Of a stretch of 64,000 nt of DNA, positions 37,035 to 45,655 are shown piece by piece. The stretch spans positions 496,001 to 560,000 of the forward strand of contig NZ_BMYT01000001.1 of assembly GCF_014652415.1 (NCBI RefSeq). Direction: 5' to 3'. Under the pieces are notes generated by a model. It was not told where the DNA came from and did no database searches. It was given only the letters and a program-made list of their open reading frames with translations. Both the position numbers and the translations under genes were made by a program. Within the stretch, counting starts at the first letter, position 1, and each line of letters opens with the position of its first letter. The stretch is from Affinundibacterium macrobrachii. GTDB taxonomy: Bacteria > Pseudomonadota > Gammaproteobacteria > Burkholderiales > Burkholderiaceae_D.

Positions 37035-37781
37035 TTAAAGAATTTTACGGAGTCTACAGAGATCTGCCCATACTTCCGACTTTAACTTCGGATTCAATAA
37101 TATTGCCTCAGAACTATAAGTAACAATAACAGGAATATCTTGATAACTGTGTTGCATCTTGCGCAAACCAGCAAATTCAGGAGCATCATCAAGCGCCAGT
37201 AAAGCTGAAGCAGCAGTCTCACCAAATAGCAACAATGCGCGCGCTTGTGTTAGGCGAATCTCTTGCTCTAAGAAGTGCTTGCATGATGCAATATCCGACG
37301 AGGATATTTGCGATCTTGAGGAGTCCTCATGCGGTGCTCTTGCCTTCAGCACTGACGTTCTACGAACGCGGATATCGCGTTGATCGCTTAGCGCTCTGGC
37401 GATATTATCGAACAATTTCTCAGAGAGATTAATTTCTGCTGGCGCAGCGAATTCAGTAACCAACAGTACATCGAACGCTTCAACCCCAACGTCCCGACCA
37501 GCAGGAAGCTGCGTTGTTTTTCCTAGCAGTCCGCACTGCGAACATGCTTCACACTGTCGAATGCCGTCTTGCAGCATTTCCCAAGAATCAGGTTTTTCAT
37601 GACGAATTTCTTCAGCAATTGTAGACCCGCCATCAGCTATCTGAACACCCGCATTAATTGCTGTGTGCGTGACCGTTTCAACGATCACTTCGGTGCTCGT
37701 GTCTGCGCCTAAGAATCGCTCCTGCCAAATCTCGCCGATACCTAAATTTTGTAGATAGTAGTTGCGAAGATCATTCATCAT
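37035..37781 (-). CDS. Degenerate family-4-type uracil-DNA glycosylase-like protein
   Basis: The C-terminal 170 residues follow the type 4 uracil-DNA glycosylase fold: CEACSQCGLLGKTTQ (77-91), a central strand with DVLLVTEFAAP, SCKHFLEQEIRLTQARALLLFGETAASALL (166-194) and LLNPKLKSEVWADL. Key positions differ from active enzymes. The GEAPG loop is TEFAAP (109-114), the KCRPP cysteine is alanine (KARAP, 146-150), and the HP motif is replaced by TYSSE (221-225). Canonical uracil excision is therefore doubtful. It overlaps rimI by four bases (ATGA), the usual position of this gene in Burkholderiales. The first 70 residues are not conserved. Confidence 0.85.
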   Translation of the reverse strand: MMNDLRNYYLQNLGIGEIWQERFLGADTSTEVIVETVTHTAINAGVQIADGGSTIAEEIRHEKPDSWEMLQDGIRQCEACSQCGLLGKTTQLPAGRDVGVEAFDVLLVTEFAAPAEINLSEKLFDNIARALSDQRDIRVRRTSVLKARAPHEDSSRSQISSSDIASCKHFLEQEIRLTQARALLLFGETAASALLALDDAPEFAGLRKMQHSYQDIPVIVTYSSEAILLNPKLKSEVWADLCRLRKIL

Positions 37782-38293
37782 GATTCATTCTGAATAGAGT
37801 TATTATTGGTCGGAACCGCAATACGCATCACGATTGCATCCTCTCTTAATCCATCTTGTGCAGGGTAATATCCCTTACGACGCCCGATTTCCTCAAATCC
37901 AAATCGCTGATACACCGAGATTGCTCGATGATTACTCACACGAACTTCGAGCATGATGGAAACAAACTGCTTCTCGCTCGCAATCTGCAACATTTTCTTC
38001 AACAAAATATAGGCGTACCCTAATTTTTGTTTTTTCGCGTGAACAGCAAAGGTCAGCAAATGAAATTCATCAACCACTGGCATTAAAAAGAAATAGGCGA
38101 CCAACTCCCCCTGATCATCACGAATCCCGTATGCCTCGTGCGCATTTTGCAAAGTATCGACAAAATTCCCATAAGTCCATGGATGGGTATAGACCGCCTG
38201 TTCAATCGCCAAAACTTCATCCAAATCATCTAAACCGAGAACACAAAACTGGTATTTGGCAAATTCTGCAATTGACTGAATGTTTCCACTCAT
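37778..38293 (-). CDS. rimI: Ribosomal protein S18 alanine N-acetyltransferase
   Basis: RimI acetylates the N-terminal alanine of ribosomal protein S18. The 171-residue product is a GNAT domain: VLAIEQAVYTHPWTYGNF, then the acetyl-CoA loop region KQKLGYAYILLKKML and the RimI signature MLEVRVSNHRAISVYQRFGFEEIGRRKGYY. It is coupled by four-base overlaps to tsaB upstream and the UDG-like gene downstream. Confidence 0.94.
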   Translation of the reverse strand: MSGNIQSIAEFAKYQFCVLGLDDLDEVLAIEQAVYTHPWTYGNFVDTLQNAHEAYGIRDDQGELVAYFFLMPVVDEFHLLTFAVHAKKQKLGYAYILLKKMLQIASEKQFVSIMLEVRVSNHRAISVYQRFGFEEIGRRKGYYPAQDGLREDAIVMRIAVPTNNNSIQNES

Positions 38294-38976
38294 ATCGCAT
38301 TCGCCAAAACACGTTCTGCCGTAGTTAACGCCACTTTATTTCTCAAATAAAGTGGTTGTGCTTGCGAGGCATCGACTTGCAAACCTAATTGCAAATGTCT
38401 CTCAGCAATACTTGCAATGTATTTTGCATGCGGCATTTCTGTCACATGTGGCAATTCATTTGCATGACTCGGCAAATCTAATCCATGCCCAAGCACAAGC
38501 TTAGTCGCATGATTTTTCGCATAGACCAACACATGCTCTAACACATTTAAATCTGGTGCATGTAACTCTCGCCAATCGCCATCATGCCATTGGTAATGTG
38601 CCCAATAAACTTCGGACATACGCGCATCCAAACAACAAACTACATTCTCTACGCGATGATGCATTCTTGCAGCCTCAGCCATCGCCAGCAGGCTAACCAC
38701 CGGCAACACAGGAAGCTGTAAACCAAAGGCCAATCCTTGCACAACTCCGCACGCGGTGCGTACACCCGTGAAAGCGCCAGGACCACAACCAAAAGCAATT
38801 GCGTTCAATTGGTTGATACCAATTCCAGCCTGCTGCAATAATTCTTGTACAGCAGGCAGCAAGCCAAAAGAATGGGTTTGAACACCAGTCAAATCACGTT
38901 GCGTAATTTGCTGACCAGAAATTAAAGCAACTGAAGCCAGATCAGTTGAAGTTTCGAGAGCTAAGAGGATCGTCAT
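38290..38976 (-). CDS. tsaB: tRNA threonylcarbamoyladenosine biosynthesis protein TsaB
   Basis: TsaB is the TsaD-binding paralogue needed for t6A37 modification of tRNAs reading ANN codons. The 228-residue product has the ASKHA-fold N-terminus LLALETSTDLASVALI, TGVQTHSFGLLPAVQELL and the signature GCGPGAFTGVRTACGVVQGLA. It starts the tsaB-rimI-UDG-like operon on the minus strand. tsaD is not in the window. Confidence 0.95.
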   Translation of the reverse strand: MTILLALETSTDLASVALISGQQITQRDLTGVQTHSFGLLPAVQELLQQAGIGINQLNAIAFGCGPGAFTGVRTACGVVQGLAFGLQLPVLPVVSLLAMAEAARMHHRVENVVCCLDARMSEVYWAHYQWHDGDWRELHAPDLNVLEHVLVYAKNHATKLVLGHGLDLPSHANELPHVTEMPHAKYIASIAERHLQLGLQVDASQAQPLYLRNKVALTTAERVLANAI

Positions 38977-39076
38977 TCCGCTATTTTACCGCGTACTTCG
39001 GCTAGAAGCACCGGATTTGCGTCAGATTAAAGCCGCCCAATACAAGCATAAACTTTGATCGGTTAAAATAAAGCCT

Positions 39077-39508
39077 ATGAATACTCAAACTTATATCAGC
39101 GATGATTTGGTCGCAATTCAAAGCAAACTAAAAGAAAGTCCATGGTTGATTACCTGTCTTTGTGCAGCGTGGTGTGGAACTTGCAAATCCTATCGCGAGG
39201 CATTTGATTTATTACAGAATGCACATCCAGAGAAGTGCTTTGCATGGATAGATATTGAAGATCACGCAGACTTAGTCGATGCGCTTGATATTGAGAACTT
39301 CCCAACAATCTTAATTCAGTATGAAAGCAAACTTCTGTTCTTAGGGACGATGCTTCCAGATGCCAATCTAGTCAATCGTCTCATCTCATCTTTGGATGAT
39401 AGCCTGCAACGACTTGGACTCGATCAAACACCGAGCACAATTCAAAATTCCGACTACCCACTTCCAGCAAACTGGAGCCTAAGAGAATTAATTGAGAGAA
39501 TTGATTAA
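39077..39508 (+). CDS. Thioredoxin-like protein
   Basis: The 143-residue product has a thioredoxin fold with active site AWCGTCKSY (Cys33 and Cys36) and a cis-proline region NFPTILIQY. Two further cysteines, Cys27 and Cys29, lie just ahead of the active site. The final 40 residues extend beyond thioredoxin and end in WSLRELIERID. It has no signal peptide, so it is cytoplasmic. A TAAAAT hexamer lies just ahead of the ATG and may be a -10 element giving a very short leader. Partner unknown. Confidence 0.85.
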   Translation: MNTQTYISDDLVAIQSKLKESPWLITCLCAAWCGTCKSYREAFDLLQNAHPEKCFAWIDIEDHADLVDALDIENFPTILIQYESKLLFLGTMLPDANLVNRLISSLDDSLQRLGLDQTPSTIQNSDYPLPANWSLRELIERID

Positions 39509-39588
39509 GAAAATTAACTAACAACCCGCAAACAACAAGGCAGTCAATGCAGCATGAAGAAGGTGCTCACTGCTTTTTAATCGCCCAA

Positions 39589-39724
39589 ACGAAAAAAGGG
39601 ATTAGATTTTCATCTAATCCCTCAAATCTGGTGCGGCTGGCAGGAATCGAACCCACGACCCCTTGGTTCGTAGCCAAGTACTCTATCCAGCTGAGCTACA
39701 GCCGCGAAGAACAAGATTATAGCA
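39589..39724 (-). repeat. tRNA-Arg transcription unit, copy 1
   Basis: This 136-base unit contains a -10 element (TATAAT on the minus strand, 39721 to 39716), tRNA-Arg and a terminator hairpin (39598-39621, GGGATTAGAT with ATCTAATCCC) followed by a T-run. It recurs 279 bases away at 39868-40003 with only a few differences. Confidence 0.9.
39629..39705 (-). tRNA. tRNA-Arg (ACG), copy 1
   Basis: The 77-base cloverleaf has acceptor GCGGCTG/CAGCCGC, D-arm AGCTCAGCTGGATAGAG, anticodon loop CTACGAA (anticodon ACG, where A34 is expected to be deaminated to inosine), T-loop TTCGATT and encoded CCA. The sequence is identical to the copy at 39908-39984. Confidence 0.97.
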
Positions 39725-39867
39725 GAACAAAATACAAATATGAAGCGTTTTGCCTAAGAATTTCATCCAAGCAAGTACAAACACACTAGATTTTTATCCT
39801 TAGCGAAAGCCATCAGCATGTTCTGGCATCCCATCAAGCAACTCAAATCACAGAACTAGAGCTAGAT

Positions 39868-40003
39868 ACGAAAAAAGGGGTTAGATTTTCATCTAACCCC
39901 TTAAATCTGGTGCGGCTGGCAGGAATCGAACCCACGACCCCTTGGTTCGTAGCCAAGTACTCTATCCAGCTGAGCTACAGCCGCGAAGAACAAGATTATA
40001 GCA
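39868..40003 (-). repeat. tRNA-Arg transcription unit, copy 2
   Basis: This copy has the same TATAAT -10 element, the same tRNA and a hairpin (39877-39900) reading GGGGTTAGAT with ATCTAACCCC. Compared with copy 1, one stem pair changed from A-T to G-C on both sides, preserving pairing. The sequence between the copies (39725-39867) is unrelated and non-coding. Confidence 0.9.
39908..39984 (-). tRNA. tRNA-Arg (ACG), copy 2
   Basis: Identical in sequence to copy 1, with anticodon ACG in loop CTACGAA and encoded CCA. It has its own promoter-like and terminator-like elements. Confidence 0.97.
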
Positions 40004-40122
40004 TAGCAATTTGGTTTTTATAAGTCCCGTTCAATAATTCATACCTAAATCAATTAAAGTCTAATTTCGAACTGACAAATACACATCGAATAAAGCTCTT
40101 AATCGATAGGATCGCAGCCATT

Positions 40123-42000
40123 TTAAATTTCAACTTGCGCACCAACTTCGATTACGCGATTACTCGGAATTTGATAATAATCTGCGGCATCCCTTGCGTT
40201 TCTGGACATCGTCACAAACAAGCCTTCACGCCACATCGCCATCCCACCTCCAGGACTAGAAATAATAGTCTGACGAGAAATAAAGTAAGAAGTCTCCAAT
40301 GGCTCAAACTCTAAGCCAAACGGTGCGCACAATGCCAACGCATTTGGAATATCTGGTTCATTTTTGAACCCATAGTAGACATCAACTTGAAAGCAGTTAT
40401 TTTTTAGGTCAGTCACCTTGATTCGCTCTGAAAAAGGCACCCAAGGGATTTCTCGATTGTGCAAAGTAATAAAAACAACCCGTTCATGCAAAATCTTATT
40501 ATGAGAAAGATTGTGCAGTAAGGCGTGCGGCACGCCATCAGCCTCACCACGAAGAAATACGGCAGTACCAGCAACTCTTACCGGAGGAGAAATAAACAAA
40601 GACTCCAAAAACTCTTCCAACGGAATCGCATGCTTCTTCAAATTATCAAACACGAGCGAACGTCCACGACGCCATGTCAACATCACTACACAAATGCCGA
40701 AACCAAGCGCAATCGGGAACCAACCGCCACTGAAGAACTTCATCGCGTTCGACGAGAACAAAGAAATATCAATCAATAAGAAAAAGGAAGTCGAAGCGAT
40801 ACACAACGCAAGGTTATATTTCCAACCATAGCGGATGACGAAGAAGGTCAAAATAGAAGTCACCAGCATCGTGCCCGTATTCGCAATACCGTATGCCGAT
40901 GCCAAATTAGAAGCTGACCCAAAGCCGATCACCGCACCAACCACTGCTGCCAATTGCAACCAATTCACAACTGGAATATAGATCTGCCCAATCTCTTTCG
41001 ATGAGGTATGAATAATTTTCATACGAGGTAAGAATCCAAGCGAAATTGCCTGCTTGGTCATAGAAAATGCGCCTGAAATCGTCGCTTGCGATGCAATCAC
41101 CGCTGCCATCGTCGACAACACAACCAGGGGATAGATACTCCAATCACCCAATTGATTAAAAAATGGATTAGAAACAGCCGTCGGCTCAATCATCAGCAAG
41201 GCGCCCTGCCCCAAATAATTCAAACCCAAAGCAGGAAACACAATCAAGAACCATGCGGTACGTATCGGTTTTGCACCAAAATGTCCCATGTCAGCATACA
41301 AGGCTTCGGAACCAGTAAAAGCAAGTACAACAGCACCCAGCGCAATGAAAGCAGCCCAACGGTGATAATACAAAAACTCGAGTGCATGGATAGGATTAAA
41401 CGCTTCCAAAATCGCCGGCACGCGCAAAATATTGTAGATTCCCATTGCCGCCAAAACCGCAAACCACAACACCATGACTGGCCCAAAAAATTTGCCAATA
41501 GTGGCCGTGCCTCTAGACTGAACCGCATACAAAGCGATCAAAATCACTAAAGTAATCGGCACCACAAAAGGCTTGAGCGCTGGAGTCGCAACTTTGATCC
41601 CCTCAATCGCCGACAACACGGTCATTGCCGGTGTCACCACGCCGTCACCATAAAATAATGAAGCCCCTATCACCCCCAAAATCACCAGAGGAAAATACAT
41701 TTTAGAGTTCTTACCAACCGACTCCAAAGTCAGTGCAGCCAGCGCCATTATCCCGCCTTCGCCACGATTGTTCGCACGCAGGACTAACGTTACGTACTTT
41801 AAAGAGACGATAAAAATTAGCCCCCAAAGAATCAGCGACACAATTCCTAATATGTTTTCAGGGGTTAAAGACAAACCATGCTTGTGATCAAACACTTCTT
41901 GCATGGTATATAAAGGACTAGTACCGATATCGCCGTAAACGATACCGATCGCAGCTAATGTCAGCGCAGACAAGCTGCTCTTGGTGTGATCGTGAGCCAA
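40123..42000 (-). CDS. kup: Kup-type low-affinity potassium transporter
   Basis: Kup imports K+ with protons. The 625-residue protein has about twelve transmembrane helices and family signatures ALTLAAIGIVYGDIGTSPLYT, NRGEGGIMALAAL, FYGDGVVTPAMTVLSAIEG, and ALGAVVLAFTGSEALYADMGHFG. A C-terminal cytoplasmic domain (about 460-625) follows. It is monocistronic between the tRNA-Arg pair and tRNA-Ser. Confidence 0.96.
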   Translation of the reverse strand: MAHDHTKSSLSALTLAAIGIVYGDIGTSPLYTMQEVFDHKHGLSLTPENILGIVSLILWGLIFIVSLKYVTLVLRANNRGEGGIMALAALTLESVGKNSKMYFPLVILGVIGASLFYGDGVVTPAMTVLSAIEGIKVATPALKPFVVPITLVILIALYAVQSRGTATIGKFFGPVMVLWFAVLAAMGIYNILRVPAILEAFNPIHALEFLYYHRWAAFIALGAVVLAFTGSEALYADMGHFGAKPIRTAWFLIVFPALGLNYLGQGALLMIEPTAVSNPFFNQLGDWSIYPLVVLSTMAAVIASQATISGAFSMTKQAISLGFLPRMKIIHTSSKEIGQIYIPVVNWLQLAAVVGAVIGFGSASNLASAYGIANTGTMLVTSILTFFVIRYGWKYNLALCIASTSFFLLIDISLFSSNAMKFFSGGWFPIALGFGICVVMLTWRRGRSLVFDNLKKHAIPLEEFLESLFISPPVRVAGTAVFLRGEADGVPHALLHNLSHNKILHERVVFITLHNREIPWVPFSERIKVTDLKNNCFQVDVYYGFKNEPDIPNALALCAPFGLEFEPLETSYFISRQTIISSPGGGMAMWREGLFVTMSRNARDAADYYQIPSNRVIEVGAQVEI

Positions 42001-42154
42001 TTGAATTCCCTGTTATTATTGGTGCATTGCACAATAGACGAAGCCCAAATGAATTTCAAGACAGATTTACTGAAAAAAGACAGCGTACACGCAAAATAAT
42101 TTTTTGTAAGCCAATTTTTGCAAGCTAACAAATGCAAACCAACAAAAGAAAAAT

Positions 42155-42180
42155 GCCCGCTTAACTTTCATTAAGCGGGC
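42155..42180 (-). terminator. Terminator of tRNA-Ser
   Basis: GCCCGCTTAA and TTAAGCGGGC form a perfect ten-base-pair stem with a six-base loop; on the minus strand it is followed by ATTTTTCTTTTG. It lies ten bases beyond the tRNA CCA end. Confidence 0.88.
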
Positions 42181-42190
42181 ACCAATTCTT

Positions 42191-42282
42191 TGGCGGAGAC
42201 GGTGAGATTCGAACTCACGATCCAGGTTACCCCAGATGCTTCCTTAGCAGGGAAGTGCCTTCGGCCACTCGGCCACGTCTCC
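42191..42282 (-). tRNA. tRNA-Ser (GCT)
   Basis: The 92-base class II tRNA has acceptor GGAGACG/CGTCTCC, anticodon loop CTGCTAA (anticodon GCT), a long variable arm (CATCTGGGGTAACCTGGATC region), TTCGAAT T-loop and encoded GCCA. It lies downstream of lysC on the same strand. Confidence 0.97.
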
Positions 42283-42387
42283 ACACTCTCACAATGCAAA
42301 ATTGCATCACAAGCGAGAACGAGATCATAGCGGGTACTTCATCTTTGGTCAACTACCCACAACGAAAAACTCGCTCGTAATGACGAA

Positions 42388-43638
42388 TTACGCAGCTTCC
42401 AACTCAAATGCCTTATGCAAAGCACGTACTGCCAACTCCATATATTTCTCATCAATCAAAACTGAGATTTTGATTTCAGATGTAGAAATCATTTGGATAT
42501 TAATTCCTTCGTCAGACAAAGTACGGAACATCTGAGATGCGATCCCAACATGGCTACGCATACCAACCCCCACCACAGATACTTTGGATACTTTGGAATC
42601 ACCAATAATATTTCCTGCGCCAATATGCTCTTTCACACTCGCGTTTAATACATCCATCGCTTTGTTGTAATCACCACGTGGCACCGTAAAGGTGAAATCT
42701 GTTTTGCCGTCGACTGATTGATTTTGAATGATCATATCAACTTCGATGTTGGCATCAGCAATCGGACCAAGAATTTGAAAGGCAATACCTGGCTTATCTG
42801 GTACGCCAAACACAGTCAATTTTGCTTCATCACGATTAAATGCGATGCCAGTAATAGTGGCTTGTTCCATATTTGTATCTTCCTCAAACGAAATCAGGGT
42901 ACCGGAGACGATCTCTTCGGCTAATGGCATTAATGGGTCAGTTAATGATGACAAAACGCGAGTAGGCATACGGTAATTTCCAGCAAACTCCACAGAGCGG
43001 ATCTGCAGCACTTTGGAGCCCAACGATGCCATTTCCAACATTTCTTCAAACGTGACCGTGTTTAACTTACGCGCATCTGAAACGACGCGAGGATCGGTTG
43101 TATAAACGCCGTCAACATCGGTATAAATGAGACATTCTTGTGCTTTTAACGCAGCAGCGATTGCTACTGCAGAAGTGTCCGAACCACCGCGTCCCAACGT
43201 TGTAATATTGCCTAGCTCATCAACACCTTGGAAACCAGTGATGATGACAATTTTACCTTCGGCTAAATCCGCATTCACTTTCGCATCGTCAATAGAAGCA
43301 ATGCGCGCCTTTGTATAAGACGAATCGGTCTTAATCGGTACTTGCCATCCGGCATAAGAAACTGCCTGCTTACCTAATGCTTGCAATGCAATCGCCAGCA
43401 ATCCGACAGATACTTGCTCTCCAGTTGAGGCAATCATATCGAGTTCACGGGGATTGGGGTCTGCCATAATTTCTTTAGCTAACCCGATGATTCGATTCGT
43501 TTCGCCTGACATAGCAGACGGTACAACGACGATTTGGTAACCTGCATCATGCCATTTGGCGACGCGCTTAGCGACATTCTTGATGCGATCCGTGGACCCC
43601 ATCGAAGTACCGCCATATTTGTGGACAATTAAAGCCAT
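42388..43638 (-). CDS. lysC: Aspartate kinase
   Basis: Aspartate kinase phosphorylates L-aspartate, the entry to lysine, threonine and methionine synthesis. The 416-residue product has the kinase N-terminus ALIVHKYGGTSMGS, TGFQGVDELGNITTLGRGGSDTSAVA and two C-terminal ACT domains (from VDMIIQNQSVDGKTDFTF and INIQMISTSEIKISVLI) that bind feedback inhibitors. The length and layout fit the single-function alpha-type enzyme; an internal start for a beta subunit is possible but not evident. Confidence 0.96.
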   Translation of the reverse strand: MALIVHKYGGTSMGSTDRIKNVAKRVAKWHDAGYQIVVVPSAMSGETNRIIGLAKEIMADPNPRELDMIASTGEQVSVGLLAIALQALGKQAVSYAGWQVPIKTDSSYTKARIASIDDAKVNADLAEGKIVIITGFQGVDELGNITTLGRGGSDTSAVAIAAALKAQECLIYTDVDGVYTTDPRVVSDARKLNTVTFEEMLEMASLGSKVLQIRSVEFAGNYRMPTRVLSSLTDPLMPLAEEIVSGTLISFEEDTNMEQATITGIAFNRDEAKLTVFGVPDKPGIAFQILGPIADANIEVDMIIQNQSVDGKTDFTFTVPRGDYNKAMDVLNASVKEHIGAGNIIGDSKVSKVSVVGVGMRSHVGIASQMFRTLSDEGINIQMISTSEIKISVLIDEKYMELAVRALHKAFELEAA

Positions 43639-44246
43639 AACATTTCAAGAAGAGTGACGAAAAAGGGATAAATGCGAGAAAAAGAACGCATGACTTTACA
43701 TGTTGCTCTGCAAAATAACAAGGCGCGATCGCCTATTTTTTAAGCGAGAATCGCACCGAAAAATTCAGAAGTGAAGAAAATTCTTAGAAAACCCAATCAA
43801 AATAAACAATCATTCTGTCATTTTTCTAGAAATGAAAATTTACATGAGCAGCCCAAACAGGACACCAAATAAAGCCACACCAAGGGCTTTATTAGATTTT
43901 ATAGGAAGTTAGACGAAAATAAGATAGTAAAGCCGCTTAATACATCGACAAAACGGCCTCAATTTAGCTATAAAAGACTTTCATTCTCGGGAGAGTTCAA
44001 GCTTAAAAAGGAAATTTTTACATAACTAAAACAAATATCGATATAAGCAAAGAATTGCAGTGCATGAACGATGCAAAAATTGATGCAGACATCGACGAGT
44101 GTCGAAACTTAGCGCGCACATCAGATTTGACCTGACTGTTTACAGCACTTAAGCTCGCGCAAGAAATGCATAAAAACACAAACGAAACGGACATCTGGCA
44201 AGAAAAATCACGCCCATCATGCCCGCTTCAAAGTCACGCGCTTCGA
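43639..44246. other. Long non-coding interval upstream of lysC
   Basis: This 608-base region has no supported open reading frame and no RNA gene that I recognise. It contains AGGCGCGATCGCCT (43721-43734), a short hairpin followed on the plus strand by ATTTTTT, and an AATAAAGCC/GGCTTTATT nine-base-pair stem (43868-43893). In many betaproteobacteria tilS lies upstream of lysC; it is not here. A lysine riboswitch is not apparent. Confidence 0.5.
43868..43893 (-). terminator. Stem-loop downstream of the DUF1415 gene
   Basis: AATAAAGCC and GGCTTTATT form nine base pairs with an eight-base loop. It lies 350 bases beyond the DUF1415 stop; the flanks are AT-rich. A terminator role is tentative. Confidence 0.35.
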
Positions 44247-44798
44247 TTAAATGAATAATTTTTTCCAAGCTTCATGCCCTAATGCGCGCAGGGTCTGAAT
44301 ATTTTTATCGTAAATTTGCTCGGCTTCTGGAAACGCCTCAACCGCTTTATCTATGCTTTCTTCGCGTAGCAAATGCAGCGTTGGAAATGGTGATCGATTT
44401 GTATAATTATCGATATCATCAGGCGCCGCATCTTCAAATTGATATTGCGGGTGAAAACTCGCCACCTGCAATATACCGTCCAAATCCAACTCTTCTACAG
44501 TCGCATCAGCCACCTCAAGAAAATCGTTATAGTCAAGAAAATCTTGCATAACAAAAGGATGTATCAATAAGCATGTATCGATTTTTTCTGGATTCGCTTC
44601 CGCCAAAACTTCAAGCTCCGCTACCAAATCTTTCAATAAAGCCTCTGGCGTAGTCGCATGACTAACGAAATAGCGAATTTGATCTTTAATATGCACGCCT
44701 TTTGCAAACGGGCAGAGATTTAAGCCGATAACTGCTTTCTCCAGCCATAACTTAGTTTGTGCGATTACGACTTCATCCTTAATTTGCGCATCTTCCAT
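44247..44798 (-). CDS. DUF1415 family protein
   Basis: The 183-residue product matches DUF1415, a family of unknown function, with TKLWLEKAVIGLNLCPFAKG near the start and FHPQYQFED, NRSPFPTLHLLREESID in the C-terminal half. It is soluble with no signal peptide. It follows rpiA by 90 bases on the same strand and may be co-transcribed with it. Confidence 0.9.
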   Translation of the reverse strand: MEDAQIKDEVVIAQTKLWLEKAVIGLNLCPFAKGVHIKDQIRYFVSHATTPEALLKDLVAELEVLAEANPEKIDTCLLIHPFVMQDFLDYNDFLEVADATVEELDLDGILQVASFHPQYQFEDAAPDDIDNYTNRSPFPTLHLLREESIDKAVEAFPEAEQIYDKNIQTLRALGHEAWKKLFI

Positions 44799-44888
44799 CT
44801 TGTTACTTTCAATTGATTACTACCACGACGACTAAATTTCATTACGATCACGATGATCATTGCAATCGATCCAACTTCATTAAGTGCA

Positions 44889-45560
44889 CTAGAACTGCAA
44901 AGTCTTCACACCTTCAGATGTACCCAGCAAACAAACATTCGCGCCCTGAACTGCGAATAATCCCACAGTGACAACGCCAACAATGTTATTGATCTGCTTT
45001 TCTAAAGCGATAGGATCTACGATTTGCAAACCATAAATATCGACGATCACATTTCCGTTATCTGTTAACAATGCAGCGCCATCTTTCATGCGCAATTTAG
45101 CCTCACCACCGATTGCATTCAAAGTGCGTATAACAGATTCGCGCGCCATAGGAATCACTTCCACTGGCAAGGGAAATTTACCTAATAAATTCACCAATTT
45201 AGAACCATCTGCGATACAAACAAAGGATTTTGCGACCGACGCAACGATCTTCTCACGCGTTAAAGCGGCGCCACCACCTTTAATCATTGCTCCACTCGCT
45301 GTAATTTCATCTGCGCCATCGATATAAACTGGCATTGCACTAACTTCGTTTAAGTCAAATACTGTAATTCCATGTGCACGCAAACGACTTGCGGTTGCTT
45401 CAGAAGAAGCTACCGCACCTTTAATTTTGTGTTTGATTTTTGCAAGCTCATCGATAAAAAAATTGGCAGTAGAGCCAGTACCAACACCAACGATTTCACC
45501 TTCAACGACGTAAGCAATCGCTGCTTGCGCAACTGCTAGTTTTAATTCATCTTGTGTCAT
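44889..45560 (-). CDS. rpiA: Ribose-5-phosphate isomerase A
   Basis: RpiA interconverts ribose 5-phosphate and ribulose 5-phosphate in the pentose phosphate pathway. Motifs include [15 protein letters not shown], the YIDGADEI loop with catalytic aspartates, [15 protein letters not shown] and [13 protein letters not shown] start at ATG 45560 (MTQDELK), the family's usual start, rather than the GTG at 45569. Length 223 residues. Confidence 0.96.
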   Translation of the reverse strand: MTQDELKLAVAQAAIAYVVEGEIVGVGTGSTANFFIDELAKIKHKIKGAVASSEATASRLRAHGITVFDLNEVSAMPVYIDGADEITASGAMIKGGGAALTREKIVASVAKSFVCIADGSKLVNLLGKFPLPVEVIPMARESVIRTLNAIGGEAKLRMKDGAALLTDNGNVIVDIYGLQIVDPIALEKQINNIVGVVTVGLFAVQGANVCLLGTSEGVKTLQF

Positions 45561-45655
45561 AGCTATCACATAAAAAGGAAAGTAATCAGAATAGCGTGAT
45601 TGTAAACGAAGCGTATGTATTTAGACGCCACATCAATACCATCCGCATAAATTTA

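Noticed and set aside
39547-39789. Plus-strand open frame of 80 codons
   Set aside because: It overlaps a tRNA-Arg gene and its terminator, and has no ribosome-binding site or protein-like composition.
42388-43638. Second, internal start for a beta subunit of aspartate kinase
   Set aside because: Known in some bacteria, but no ribosome-binding site inside the gene stands out enough to annotate it.
43721-43734. GCGATCGC-containing palindrome as a dispersed repeat
   Set aside because: Only this copy was noticed in the window, so there is no support for a repeat family.
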